Shown here: piece by piece, positions 48,418-58,398 of the stretch
Numbering within the stretch: position 1 is the first letter of the stretch
Layout of the letters: every line of letters starts with the position of its first letter
NCBI GenBank assembly: GCA_021781835.1
Contig: JAJXWD010000003.1
Coordinates: forward strand, 1-64,000
Length of the DNA stretch: 64,000 bases
Direction of reading: 5' to 3'
From: Pseudomonadota bacterium
GTDB taxonomy: Bacteria > Pseudomonadota > Alphaproteobacteria > Acetobacterales > Acetobacteraceae
Notes under the pieces: model-generated
Seen by the model: only the letters and a program-made list of their open reading frames with translations
Database searches by the model: none
What the model was told of the DNA's origin: nothing
Made by a program: the position numbers and the translations under genes

Positions 48418-49116
48418 ATGGATGAGATCACGCTCAAGGCCGCCGATGGCAGCGGCGAGTTTTCGGCTTTTGTGTGGAAGCCGGCCGAGGATTCGGCCGG
48501 CGCCGTGGTGCTGATTCAGGAGATTTTCGGCGTCAATGACGCGCTGATCGAGACCGCCGAGGCGCTGGCACAGCAGGGCTTCATCGCGGTCGCGCCCGAT
48601 CTGTTCTGGCGCCAGGAAAAGGGCGTGAAGCTGACCGATAAAAGCGAGGCCGAGTGGAAAAAAGCCTTTGAGCTGATGAACGGCTTCGACCAGGACAAGG
48701 GCGTGGAGGATTTGAAGGTGGCGCTCGATGCCGCGCGCGCCCTGCCGGGCTGCAATGGCCGGGCGGGCACCATCGGGTTTTGCCTGGGCGGGCGGCTGGC
48801 GGTGATGATGGCGACCCGCTCGGACGCGGATGTGAACGTGTCCTATTACGGGGTGGCGCTGCAAAATCTGGCGGGGGAATTCGACAATATCTCGGCGCCG
48901 CTGATGCTGCACCTGGCCGAGAATGACGAATATTTTCCCGCCGCCGGGCAGGAGAAGCTGCTCGATGCGCTGGAGGGAAATGAATGGGTGGATGTGTTCA
49001 TCTACCCCGATGCCCAGCACGCCTTCGCGCGGCCCAACGGCGTGCATTACGATGCCCGCGCGGCGGTGATCGCCAATGGCCGCACCACCGAGCTGCTGGC
49101 CGAAATTCTCGACTGA
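48418..49116 (+). CDS. dienelactone hydrolase family protein
   Basis: VVLIQEIFGVNDALIETAEALAQQGFIAVAPDLFWR..., GFCLGGRLAV. Confidence 0.93.
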   Translation: MDEITLKAADGSGEFSAFVWKPAEDSAGAVVLIQEIFGVNDALIETAEALAQQGFIAVAPDLFWRQEKGVKLTDKSEAEWKKAFELMNGFDQDKGVEDLKVALDAARALPGCNGRAGTIGFCLGGRLAVMMATRSDADVNVSYYGVALQNLAGEFDNISAPLMLHLAENDEYFPAAGQEKLLDALEGNEWVDVFIYPDAQHAFARPNGVHYDARAAVIANGRTTELLAEILD

Positions 49117-49123
49117 GCCGGCT

Positions 49124-50275
49124 GTGCGGCTGACCAGGCGGCAGGTTTTGGGCGGGGCGGCGGCGCTGGTTGCCGCGCCGGCCCACGCGGCCCTGCCCGA
49201 TTTCGCGGCGGCGGTGCAAAGCCAGATGAACGCGCTGGGCGACGGCCCGGTGCTGCTCAACTCCTATCTGGTGGAAACCGGGCCGGACGCCACGGCGTTT
49301 GACCTCACCCAGGCCAATGCGGCTTATGTGTATGACAACGCCCTGGCCGGGCTGCTGCTGCTGGCCGCCGGCAAGCGCGCCGCCGCCGGGCGGATCGGGC
49401 AGGCGCTGGCCTTCGCGCAGAGCCATGACCGGCAATTCAGCGATGGCCGGCTGCGCAATGCCTATGCCGCCGGGCCGGTGAGCGCGCCGGTGAAGCTGGC
49501 CGGGTTTTGGGATGCCAAGGCCGGGCAATGGGATGAGGATCCGTATCAGCTGGGCACCGATTCCGGGCCGCTCGCCTGGGCGATGATTTTATGGGCGCGG
49601 CTGGGCATGACCGCCCCCGCCTTGGCCGCCGCGCGGTTTTTGGACGCGCGCCTGCGCACCGGGCTGGGCTATGAGGGCGGGCTGTACGGGTTTGATAACG
49701 CCCAGACGCTGCTGGCCTGGCAGAGCACCGAGCAGAATACCGATCTGACCGTCGCCTTCCGCGCGCTGGGGCGGACCGAGGACAGCGCCCATGCGGCGGC
49801 GTTTGTGGCCGCCATGAAGGGGGCGGCGGGGTTTGCCACCGGCACCGGGCCAGATGGCCGCATCAACCGCGCGGTGTCGGCCGATGCCGGGATTTGGCCC
49901 TATCTCGCCGGGCTGGGCGATGCGGCGAGCGCCCGGGCGGCGATTGCCGCGCTGCGCCATGATGATGGAATCGGGTTCGCGCAGGTGAGCGATGGCGTGT
50001 GGCTGGAAGGCACCGGTTTTGCCGCCCTGGCGCTGCGCGAGATGGGCGAGACGGCGCTGGCCGCGCGGTTTTTGGCCACGATCGGCGCCAATATCTCCCC
50101 CGAAGGCTATGTGTACGCGACCGAGGCGCCGATGCTCTCGACCGGCCTTGGCGTGGGGCCGGCGGTGAAGCCGGGCGCCGCGGTGCAGCCATTTAATTAT
50201 TATCGCCGCCCCTCGCTCAGCGCGACCTGCTGGGCCGGGCTGGCCGGGCTTGGCGCCAACCCGCTGGCCGGGTAG
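49124..50275 (+). CDS. Tat-signal hypothetical protein, putative alpha/alpha-toroid fold
   Basis: GTG start, RLTRRQVLGGAAALVAAPAHA signal; helical repeats with aromatic residues. Confidence 0.6.
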   Translation: MRLTRRQVLGGAAALVAAPAHAALPDFAAAVQSQMNALGDGPVLLNSYLVETGPDATAFDLTQANAAYVYDNALAGLLLLAAGKRAAAGRIGQALAFAQSHDRQFSDGRLRNAYAAGPVSAPVKLAGFWDAKAGQWDEDPYQLGTDSGPLAWAMILWARLGMTAPALAAARFLDARLRTGLGYEGGLYGFDNAQTLLAWQSTEQNTDLTVAFRALGRTEDSAHAAAFVAAMKGAAGFATGTGPDGRINRAVSADAGIWPYLAGLGDAASARAAIAALRHDDGIGFAQVSDGVWLEGTGFAALALREMGETALAARFLATIGANISPEGYVYATEAPMLSTGLGVGPAVKPGAAVQPFNYYRRPSLSATCWAGLAGLGANPLAG

Positions 50276-50285
50276 GCCCCCTTCC

Positions 50286-51557
50286 CTATTTGCCGATACA
50301 GAAGCTGGAAAACACGGCGTCCAGCACGTCCTCGACCCCGATGGCGCCAGCCAGGCGGGCCAGGGCGTGGGCGGCCATGCGCAGCTCCTCACCGCGCAAT
50401 TCGGGATCATCGAGGGGGAGCGCGGCGGTGAGGGCCTGGGCGGCATCGCGCGCGCAGGCCACCTGGCGCGGGCGGGCGAGCGCGGCGGCGCCCTTGGTAT
50501 CGGTGAGGGCGTGGGCGGCCGAGATGAGCGCCGCGCGCAGCTCGGCCAGGCCCTGGCCGGTTTTGGCCGACAAGGAGAGGTCGCCATCCGGGCTCCGGGC
50601 GAGGTCGGCTTTGGTGCGCAGGCGCAGATGCGGCGTGCCGGGCGGGGCTTCGGGGAAGGTTTCGCCGGGGGCGGCGGTGAGGAGCAGGAAATCCGCCCGC
50701 GCGGCGCGGGCATGGGCGCGGCGCACGCCTTCGGCCTCGATCTGGTCGGTGGTGTCGCGCAGGCCCGCCGTGTCGGTGAGGTGGACGGGCACGCCGCCCA
50801 GATCGACGCGCACGCCCAGCGCGTCGCGCGTGGTGCCGGGCAGGTCTGAGACGATGGCGATATCGTCGCCGGCGAGGGCGTTGAGCAGGGTGGATTTGCC
50901 GGCATTGGGGGCGCCCAGGATGACGAATTCCAGCCCTTCGCGCAGGCGCTCGGCGGCGGGGGCGGCACTGAGGGCGGCCCGCATGTCATCGCGCAGCTGG
51001 GCGATGCCGGTGAGCAGCGCGGCTTCGACTTCAGGGGGCAGATCCTCGTCGGGGAAGTCGATCAGCGCTTCCTGGCGGGCGATGAGCTGGCGGAGCCGCT
51101 CGCGCCAGCCGGCGATGGCGGCGCCAAGGCCGTGCATGGTCTCGAGCGCCAGGGCGCGCTGGGCCTCGGTCTCGGCGGCGATGAGGTCGGCCATGGCTTC
51201 GGCGCCGAGCAGATCGAGCTTGCCGTTATAGAGCGCGCGGCGGGAAAATTCGCCGGGCTCGGCCGGGCGGGCGCCAAGCGCGGTGAGCGCGGCCGCGACC
51301 GCCGCCCATACCGCCCGCCCGCCATGGAGGGAAAATTCGGCGCAATCCTCGCCGGTGAAGGAGTGGGGCGCGGGAAACAGGGTGATGAGGGCTTCATCGA
51401 GCGCGCGCCCGGCATGGGTGAGGCGGCGCAGAGCGGCCTGGCGGGGCTTGGGCAGCGCGCCCGCCAGCGCCGCGGTAATGGCCAGGGCGCGCGGCCCCGA
51501 GAGCCGGACCAGCGTGACCGCGCCGCCCCGGCCGGTGAGAGGGGCGAAGATGGTCAT
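50286..51557 (-). CDS. mnmE: tRNA uridine-5-carboxymethylaminomethyl(34) synthesis GTPase MnmE
   Basis: MTIFAPLTGRGGAVTLVRLSGPRAL..., GAPNAGKSTLLNALAGDDIAIVSDLPGTTRD, C-terminal FCIGK. Confidence 0.97.
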   Translation of the reverse strand: MTIFAPLTGRGGAVTLVRLSGPRALAITAALAGALPKPRQAALRRLTHAGRALDEALITLFPAPHSFTGEDCAEFSLHGGRAVWAAVAAALTALGARPAEPGEFSRRALYNGKLDLLGAEAMADLIAAETEAQRALALETMHGLGAAIAGWRERLRQLIARQEALIDFPDEDLPPEVEAALLTGIAQLRDDMRAALSAAPAAERLREGLEFVILGAPNAGKSTLLNALAGDDIAIVSDLPGTTRDALGVRVDLGGVPVHLTDTAGLRDTTDQIEAEGVRRAHARAARADFLLLTAAPGETFPEAPPGTPHLRLRTKADLARSPDGDLSLSAKTGQGLAELRAALISAAHALTDTKGAAALARPRQVACARDAAQALTAALPLDDPELRGEELRMAAHALARLAGAIGVEDVLDAVFSSFCIGK

Positions 51558-53029
51558 GAGAGGTAGCGGGCGGTGAGGTGAGCCTCGAAATGCGCGGGGT
51601 TCAGGGGCTCGCCGGTGGCGTTGGCCAAAATCTCGTTAAAGCCGAGCGAGGCGCCGAGGCTGTGGACATGGGCCGTGAGCCAGCCTGAAAGCGGGGCGAG
51701 ATCGCCTGTGGCGAAATGCTCATCGAGCCCGGGCAGCGCGCGGCGGGCGGACGCCATGAGCTGGGCGGCGGCCATGGCGCCCAGAGTGTAGGAGGGGAAA
51801 TAGCCGATGGCGCCGTCATACCAATGAATGTCTTGCAGGCAGCCTTGGGCGTGCGTGGGCGGGGTGATGCCGAGCAAGGCGTGGAAGCCCTCATTCCAGG
51901 CGGCGGGGAGATCGGCCACGGGCAAATCGCCGCCGAGCAGCGCCTGTTCGAGGCGAAAGCGCAGCAGCACATGGGCGGGGTAGGTCAGCTCGTCGGCCTC
52001 CACCCGGATGAAGGAGCGCGCGACCCGGCGCAGGCGGGAGGTGAGCGCGGCCGGGCTGACCGGTTTGGCGAAAGCCTGGCCAAAGAGCGGCGCGAGATAG
52101 CCCAAATAAGCGTCCGACCGCGCGGCCTGCATCTCGATGATGAGGGACTGGCTTTCATGCATGGCCATGCCCGCGGCCTCGCCCACCGGCTGGCGGCGGA
52201 AGCTGGCGGGCAGGTTTTGCTCATAGAGCGCGTGGCCGGTTTCGTGCAGCACGCCCATGAGGGCAGCGCAGGGGTCTTGCTCATCATAGCGGGTGGTGAT
52301 GCGGATGTCGGTGGGGGTGCCGCCGCAAAACGGGTGGGCGGAAATATCGAGCCGGGCGGCGGTGAAATCGAGCCCGGCCGCGTGGGCGAGCGCGCGGGCG
52401 AGCGCGGCCTGCTCGGCCTCGGGGTATGGGCCCGCCGGCAGGGGCGTGGCCGGGCGGGTGGCTTGCAGGACCTCGGCCCTGGGCAAGGCGGTTTTGAGAA
52501 ACGCCTCGTACCGCGCGAAAATGCCGGCGGCCTGCGCGGCGGTGATGCCACGCTGATATTGGCTCATCAGCGCGTCATAGGGGGTTTGGCCAAGGGCCGC
52601 GCCCAATATGGCGGCGGTTTCGCGGGTGAGCGCCACCACCTCGGCCAATGCGGCTTCAACGGCTTTGAAATCGCTGGTCTTGCGGGCGGCGCGCCAGAGG
52701 CTCTCGCAGGTGCGCCCGGCGCGCACGCTGGCCTCGACCAGGTCACGCGGGAGGGCGGTGGCGCGGATATGGGCCTCGCGCATCAGGGTGAGGTTGGCCT
52801 CCTCCCAGTCGCCCGCGGCTTGGGCGATGGCGAGATCCTCGCCCAGCTCGGGGCTTGAGAGACACTCATGGGCGAGGCCGGCGAGCGTGGCCAGCTGCTC
52901 GCCGCGCGCCTCGGCGCCGCCGGGGGGCATCATGGCCGAGGCATCCCAGGAGAGCATGGCGGCGGCTTCGTTGAGGCAGGCGATGCGGGAGAAGCTTTGC
53001 GCCAGGCGCTCATAGGCGGGCTTGGTCAT
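51554..53029 (-). CDS. carboxypeptidase M32
   Basis: GVLHETGHALYEQNLP (HExxH), HESQSL. Confidence 0.93.
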   Translation of the reverse strand: MTKPAYERLAQSFSRIACLNEAAAMLSWDASAMMPPGGAEARGEQLATLAGLAHECLSSPELGEDLAIAQAAGDWEEANLTLMREAHIRATALPRDLVEASVRAGRTCESLWRAARKTSDFKAVEAALAEVVALTRETAAILGAALGQTPYDALMSQYQRGITAAQAAGIFARYEAFLKTALPRAEVLQATRPATPLPAGPYPEAEQAALARALAHAAGLDFTAARLDISAHPFCGGTPTDIRITTRYDEQDPCAALMGVLHETGHALYEQNLPASFRRQPVGEAAGMAMHESQSLIIEMQAARSDAYLGYLAPLFGQAFAKPVSPAALTSRLRRVARSFIRVEADELTYPAHVLLRFRLEQALLGGDLPVADLPAAWNEGFHALLGITPPTHAQGCLQDIHWYDGAIGYFPSYTLGAMAAAQLMASARRALPGLDEHFATGDLAPLSGWLTAHVHSLGASLGFNEILANATGEPLNPAHFEAHLTARYLS

Positions 53030-53751
53030 GGGGCGAGCAACCTTTTGCGGGCGAAAAAGATGAACTGAAAGCCCAGCGTGGCCGCGAGGCCGAACCAGGT
53101 GAGCGCGTACTGGTAATGGTTGTTGGGGGGGGTGGGCAAGTCTTGCGCGGGGATGGGCAGCAAAGCGCCGGGCGGCGGCGCGGGGCCAAGAACGATGAGC
53201 AGGTAAGGCGCGGCCTGGAGCCCCAGCGCGCGGGAGATGGCGGCGGGGTCGAGCGTGTAGAACAGGCGGTGGGCCGGGTCATCGGGCGCGGAGAACCAGC
53301 CGGGGTGTTCGGGCGCGCGGATATAGCCGACCGGGTTGGGCGGCAGGGTGAGGGCTTGAGGCGATTGCTCGGGCACCCAGCCGAGATCGACCAGGACGAT
53401 GGCGCCGGTGGGGCGCTGGCAAGGCTGGATCAGCTCGGCGCCGGGGATGGGGCCGGTGGGGGAGTCCTTGATCTCGTCGCCATAGAGGGCGGCCTGGCCG
53501 GGCAGCCACTTACAGATGATCTGCACTTTTTCAAAGGGCGAGGGGGTGGCGGGCAGCGGGATCGGCGCGGCCGCCTGGGCGGCGCGGATTTCGGCGATGA
53601 TGGCCTCTTTCCATGTCAGCCGGTGCAACTGCCAGACGCCCAGCGCCACCATGGCCGCCATGGCGGCCAAAGTGGCCAGACCCGGCGCCAGGATGCGCCG
53701 CCATTTATAGGGGGAGTTCAGCCCGCGACCACCGCGCTGCGGCCGAGATAA
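53026..53751 (-). CDS. SURF1 family cytochrome oxidase biogenesis protein (start codon uncertain)
   Basis: LGVWQLHRLTWKEAIIAEI..., VDLGWVPE, YALTWFGLAATLGFQFIFFARKR. Confidence 0.85.
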   Translation of the reverse strand, partial: LSRPQRGGRGLNSPYKWRRILAPGLATLAAMAAMVALGVWQLHRLTWKEAIIAEIRAAQAAAPIPLPATPSPFEKVQIICKWLPGQAALYGDEIKDSPTGPIPGAELIQPCQRPTGAIVLVDLGWVPEQSPQALTLPPNPVGYIRAPEHPGWFSAPDDPAHRLFYTLDPAAISRALGLQAAPYLLIVLGPAPPPGALLPIPAQDLPTPPNNHYQYALTWFGLAATLGFQFIFFARKRLLAP

Positions 53752-54569
53752 TAGATGCAGACGAACAGGAACAGCCACACCACATCGACGAAATGCCAGT
53801 ACCAGGCGGCGGCCTCGAAGCCGAAATGGCGCGAGGGCGTGAACTGGCCGGCGCGGGCGCGGAAGAAGCACACGGTGAGGAAAATGGTGCCGATGATGAC
53901 ATGCAGCCCATGAAATCCGGTGGCGATGAAGAAGGACGAGGCGTAGATGCCGCCATGATAGAAGGGGAAGGGCGAATGGGTATATTCCCACGCCTGCCCG
54001 CACAAAAAGGACAGGCCGAGCAGGATGGTGATGCCAAGCCCGCGCACGAGGTTTTTCTGGTCACCCTCGAGCAGCGCGTGGTGCGCCCAGGTTATGGTGG
54101 TGCCCGAGAGCAGCAGCACCATGGTGTTGAACAGCGGGATGGCGAACGGGTCTATGCTGGTAACGCCCTGGGGGGGCCAGGTGGGCGCGAAGGCCGTGCC
54201 CATTTTCTCGGGAAAGAAGAAGTAATTGAAGTAATTCCAGAAGAAGGAGACGAAGAACATCACCTCGGAGGAGATGAACAGCGCCATGCCGTAGCGCAGC
54301 CCGACCTGGGTGACGATTTTGTGCAGGCCGGGCGTGCGGGATTCATGCACCACGTCTCGCCACCAGACAAACATGATGGTGGCAACCGAGAGCAGGCCGA
54401 TGGCGAGCAGGATGAAATTGTGAAAATGCGCGGCGAGGATGATGCCGGCGAAGGTGGTCATGGCCGAGGCGGCGCCAAAAAGCGGCCAGAGGCTGGGGTC
54501 AACCAGATGATATGGATGCGGAACGGAGCCTTTGACCTGGTCCTTGGCGGTGTGGAGATAGCCGCTCAT
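53718..54569 (-). CDS. ctaE: cytochrome c oxidase subunit III
   Basis: HPYHLVDPSLWPLFGAASAMTTFAG..., HGLHVIIGTIFL, WYWHFVDVVWLFLFVCIYYLG. Confidence 0.96.
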   Translation of the reverse strand: MSGYLHTAKDQVKGSVPHPYHLVDPSLWPLFGAASAMTTFAGIILAAHFHNFILLAIGLLSVATIMFVWWRDVVHESRTPGLHKIVTQVGLRYGMALFISSEVMFFVSFFWNYFNYFFFPEKMGTAFAPTWPPQGVTSIDPFAIPLFNTMVLLLSGTTITWAHHALLEGDQKNLVRGLGITILLGLSFLCGQAWEYTHSPFPFYHGGIYASSFFIATGFHGLHVIIGTIFLTVCFFRARAGQFTPSRHFGFEAAAWYWHFVDVVWLFLFVCIYYLGRSAVVAG

Positions 54570-54609
54570 TTAGCACATTCCCCCTCATAGGCTTATTGTT
54601 GCCTGGTTG

Positions 54610-54810
54610 TTACCACATCTGCCCCAGCTCGTGGAGCTTTATCATCACGAAGACATAGATGACGAACGCGAACAGGGCGAGCGCCGCCACGGTGTAGAGG
54701 TTGCGCCGCCGGCGGCGGCGGAGAAAGGCTTCGCGCTCATCATCGTCCCAGCCGCTTTGGCCAAGCTCGACATGGGGCATGCGGTCATCCTCGGGCCCCG
54801 CGCTGGCCAT
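54610..54810 (-). CDS. small single-TM protein in cox operon (CoxF-like)
   Basis: 66 aa; RRRRRRNLYTVAALALFAFVIYVFVMIK, between ctaB and ctaE. Confidence 0.65.
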   Translation of the reverse strand: MASAGPEDDRMPHVELGQSGWDDDEREAFLRRRRRRNLYTVAALALFAFVIYVFVMIKLHELGQMW

Positions 54811-54811
54811 G

Positions 54812-55762
54812 TCAGACCAGCCGGTCGACGGCGACGGCCGCGAAGATGATGAACAGATAGAGCAGGGAAAATTTGAAAGCGGCGCGGGCGGGCTTGTCGC
54901 CGGTCAGGCTGTGGCCGTGGGCGTCTTGCCGGTCGGCGTACACGCCCCAGCAGAAATAGAGAAAGGCCGCGCTCATGACCAGGGCGGAGAGGCCATAGAC
55001 CGGGCCCAGCAAATGCAGCGGCCAGGGCGAGACCGCCACCAGCAGCAAAATGACCGCATAGACCAGCACGTTGAGCCGGGTGTGTTTGGCGCCCTTGACC
55101 ACCGGCAGCATGGGAATGCCCGCCTTGGCGTAATCCTTGGCGGCATAGAGCGAGAGCGACCAGAAATGCGGCGGGGTCCAGAAGAACACGATGGCGAACA
55201 GCAGCACCGGCAACAGCCCGATATGGCCGGTGACCGCGGCCCAGCCGATGATGGCCGGAAATGCCCCCGCGCCGCCGCCAATGACGATGTTTTGCGGCGT
55301 GCGGCGCTTGAGCCACATGGTGTAGATGACGGCGTAATAGAAAATGGACACCGCCAAGCTGGCCGCCGCGCATAGATTGGTGGCCATGCCCAGCAGCACC
55401 ACCGAGACGATGGAGAGCACGATTCCGTAATCGAGCGCGGCCTCGGGGTTGATGCGTCCGGCCGGGATGGGGCGCGAGACCGTGCGCTTCATCAGCGCGT
55501 CGATGTCGCGGTCATACCACATATTGATGGCGCCCGCCGCGCCCGCGCCCAGCGCGATGCAGAAAATGGCGATCGCGGCCGCGAACACGCCAATGTGGCC
55601 GGGCGCGATGAACAGGCCGATGGCGCCGGTGAACACCACCAGGCTGATGACCCGGGGTTTGAGCAGCAGCAGCCAGTCGCGCGGGTCGGCGCGCGGGGGT
55701 TTCACGGCGTCGATCGCGGGGGCGGGCGGCTCTTGGGCGGCGGTGATCTGATCGGTCTGCAT
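54812..55762 (-). CDS. ctaB: protoheme IX farnesyltransferase
   Basis: LLLLKPRVISLVVFTGAIGLF..., NMWYDRDIDALMKRTVSRPIPAGR. Confidence 0.96.
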   Translation of the reverse strand: MQTDQITAAQEPPAPAIDAVKPPRADPRDWLLLLKPRVISLVVFTGAIGLFIAPGHIGVFAAAIAIFCIALGAGAAGAINMWYDRDIDALMKRTVSRPIPAGRINPEAALDYGIVLSIVSVVLLGMATNLCAAASLAVSIFYYAVIYTMWLKRRTPQNIVIGGGAGAFPAIIGWAAVTGHIGLLPVLLFAIVFFWTPPHFWSLSLYAAKDYAKAGIPMLPVVKGAKHTRLNVLVYAVILLLVAVSPWPLHLLGPVYGLSALVMSAAFLYFCWGVYADRQDAHGHSLTGDKPARAAFKFSLLYLFIIFAAVAVDRLV

Positions 55763-55775
55763 TGGGGGGGTAATG

Positions 55776-57380
55776 TTATCGAATGACCGGGACGTCAAGG
55801 AACGTATGCTGGGGCGCGGGGCTGGGCACCGCCCATTCGAGCGTGGTGGCGCCTTCGCCCCAGTAATTATCGGCCAGCGCCTCCTTGGAGGTGAAGATGC
55901 GGTAGAGCACGTAGAAGAACACCAGCGTGGAGGCCCCGGAAATGAGCGCGCCGATGGAGGAGACATAATTCCAGCCGGCGAAGGCGTCGGCATAATCGGG
56001 GTAGCGGCGGGGCATGCCGGCGAGGCCCAGGAAATGCATGGGGAAAAAGGTGAGGTTGACGCCGATGAAGAAGGTCCAGAAATGCACCTTGCCCCAGAAT
56101 TCGGGATAGGGGTGGCCGGTCATCTTGCCGATCCAGTAATAGAACCCGGCGAAGATGGCGAAGGCCGCGCCCATGGAAAGCACATAGTGAAAATGGGCGA
56201 TGAGGAAATAATCGTTGTGCAGTTCCTGGTCGAGCGGGGCGTTGGCCAGCACCACGCCGGTGGCGCCGCCGATGACGAACAGGAAGATGAACCCGACCGC
56301 CCACAGCATGGGGGTTTTGAACTCGATGGAGCCGCCCCACATGGTGGCGATCCAGGAAAACACCTTGATGCCGGTGGGCACGGCGATGACCAGGGTGGCG
56401 ACCTCGAAATAAATGCGGGAATCGGTGCTGATGGCCGAGACGAACATGTGGTGCGCCCACACCAGGAAGCCCACGAACCCGATGATGACCATGGCATAGG
56501 CCATGCCCAGATAGCCAAAGACCGGCTTTTTGGAGAAGGTGGAGACGACGTGGCTGATGATGCCGAAGGCCGGGAGGATCATGATATAAACTTCCGGATG
56601 GCCGAAGAACCAGAAGAGATGCTGGAACAGCACCGGGTCGCCCCCGCCCGCGGGCTCGAAGAAGGAGGTGCCGAAATTGCGGTCCATGATGAGCATGGTC
56701 ACCGCGCCCGCCAGCACCGGAATGGCCAGCACCAACAAAAACGCCGTGACCAGGATGGCCCAGCAGAAGAGCGGCATTTTATGCATGGTCATGCCCGGCG
56801 CGCGCATGTTGAGGATGGTGGCGATGAAATTGATGGCGCCCAGGAGCGACGAGATGCCGACCAGATGGATGGAGAAGAGCGTGAAATCGGTCGCCACGCC
56901 GGGGGAGTATTGGGCATTGTCGAGGGGGGGGTAGAGGGTCCAGCCGGCGCCGGTGCCGGTGCCGAGCAGCAGCCCCAGCATGACGAAAACAAAGCCCGCC
57001 ACCAGGAACCAGAAGCTCATGTTGTTGAGGCGCGGAAACGCCATGTCGGGAGCGCCGATCATCAGCGGCACGAACCAGTTGCCCATGCCGCCGATGAGGG
57101 CCGGCATGACGAACCAGAAGATCATGATCAGCCCGTGGGCGGTGATGATGGCGTTCCACTCGGTGCCCGAGGTGACGATATGGTTGTGCGGATACATGAG
57201 CTGGAGGCGCATGATCATGGACAGCACCCCGCCGACGCACGCCCCCACAAAGGCCGCGATGATGTAGAGCGTGCCGATGTCTTTGTGGTTGGTGCTCATC
57301 AGCCAGCGGGCGGCGAAGCTCTGCTGGTGGTGCTCATGGCCGCCATGAGCCTGGAAATCGTCATGCGTGGTGGTGGACAT
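55776..57380 (-). CDS. ctaD: cytochrome c oxidase subunit I
   Basis: [22 protein letters not shown]..., [21 protein letters not shown]. Confidence 0.98.
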   Translation of the reverse strand: MSTTTHDDFQAHGGHEHHQQSFAARWLMSTNHKDIGTLYIIAAFVGACVGGVLSMIMRLQLMYPHNHIVTSGTEWNAIITAHGLIMIFWFVMPALIGGMGNWFVPLMIGAPDMAFPRLNNMSFWFLVAGFVFVMLGLLLGTGTGAGWTLYPPLDNAQYSPGVATDFTLFSIHLVGISSLLGAINFIATILNMRAPGMTMHKMPLFCWAILVTAFLLVLAIPVLAGAVTMLIMDRNFGTSFFEPAGGGDPVLFQHLFWFFGHPEVYIMILPAFGIISHVVSTFSKKPVFGYLGMAYAMVIIGFVGFLVWAHHMFVSAISTDSRIYFEVATLVIAVPTGIKVFSWIATMWGGSIEFKTPMLWAVGFIFLFVIGGATGVVLANAPLDQELHNDYFLIAHFHYVLSMGAAFAIFAGFYYWIGKMTGHPYPEFWGKVHFWTFFIGVNLTFFPMHFLGLAGMPRRYPDYADAFAGWNYVSSIGALISGASTLVFFYVLYRIFTSKEALADNYWGEGATTLEWAVPSPAPQHTFLDVPVIR

Positions 57381-57398
57381 GCTTGTCTCCTTCAGGGC

Positions 57399-58292
57399 TC
57401 AGTTCGCGGCATCGGCCAGTTTGAGGGGGAGCTGGGGCCGGATGACCGGGGAGGGCGGCACGGTATTGTCGGTGTAGGTGGCGAGCGCCTGCTTGGTCCA
57501 GGCCAGATAATCGGCGAGCGGTACGGCCTTGATCTCAATGGGCATGGCATCATGTCCGAGGCCGCAAATCTGGTTGCATTGGCCAAAATAGGTGCCGGGC
57601 TTGGTGATGATGGTCCAGCTGGTGAGGGTGGTGCCGGGGATGGCGTATTTCTGCACGCCCAATGAGGGCAGGTAGAAACCGTGCAGCACATCGCCCGAGG
57701 TGATGACGAAGCGGATCTTCTCACCCACGGGCAAGACCATGGGGTGATCGACCGAGAGGCGGCGGATCTCGCCGGGCTGGATCTGGGCGTCGGGGATCAT
57801 GTAGCTGGAATAATCGAGCCCGGGCACGGCGTTGTAATTATATTCCCAGTACCATTGATGGCCGGTGACCGTGACGGTCATGTAGGGGTTCGAATCGTCG
57901 GCCTGATAGAGGATCATCTTCACCGAGGGCACGATGATGACCACCAGCAGCAGGCTGGGGATGGTGATCCAGAGGATTTCGATGAGGGTGTTGTGGGTAA
58001 CCGTGCCGGGCACCGGGTTGGCGCGGGCATTGAAGCGGATGAACACATAGACCATCAGCACGCCGACAAAGGCGACCACGCCGGTCATGATCCAGAGCAC
58101 ATAGCGCATCAGCCAATCGACCTGCGCCTCCATGGGCGAGCCGGGGACGGGCAGCCACATTTGCCAGGCGTGCGGCGCGTTGACATAGGCATCGGCCGCC
58201 GCGGTCGGGTCGGCGCTTTGCGCGGCCGCCGCGTGGGCAAACAGAAAGAGCAGCGACAAGCCAAAAAGAGCCGATAGGTTTCCCCGCTTCAT
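57399..58292 (-). CDS. ctaC: cytochrome c oxidase subunit II
   Basis: VTVTGHQWYWEYNY..., FGQCNQICGLGHDAMPIEIKAV CuA site. Confidence 0.97.
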   Translation of the reverse strand: MKRGNLSALFGLSLLFLFAHAAAAQSADPTAAADAYVNAPHAWQMWLPVPGSPMEAQVDWLMRYVLWIMTGVVAFVGVLMVYVFIRFNARANPVPGTVTHNTLIEILWITIPSLLLVVIIVPSVKMILYQADDSNPYMTVTVTGHQWYWEYNYNAVPGLDYSSYMIPDAQIQPGEIRRLSVDHPMVLPVGEKIRFVITSGDVLHGFYLPSLGVQKYAIPGTTLTSWTIITKPGTYFGQCNQICGLGHDAMPIEIKAVPLADYLAWTKQALATYTDNTVPPSPVIRPQLPLKLADAAN

Positions 58293-58398
58293 GCTTCTTG
58301 CGTCCCCAAGATCACCGGGCCGTATGGGCAGCCCTTGTATAGTTCAAGTGATAGAGACCGAGTGCCGGAATTTCAAGCGCCGCGTGGGGCGGGCGGCA

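Noticed and set aside
55773-57665. 630-aa plus-strand ORF
   Set aside because: Antisense to ctaD/ctaC; His/Gly/Asp-rich composition is the usual shadow of GC-rich codon bias.
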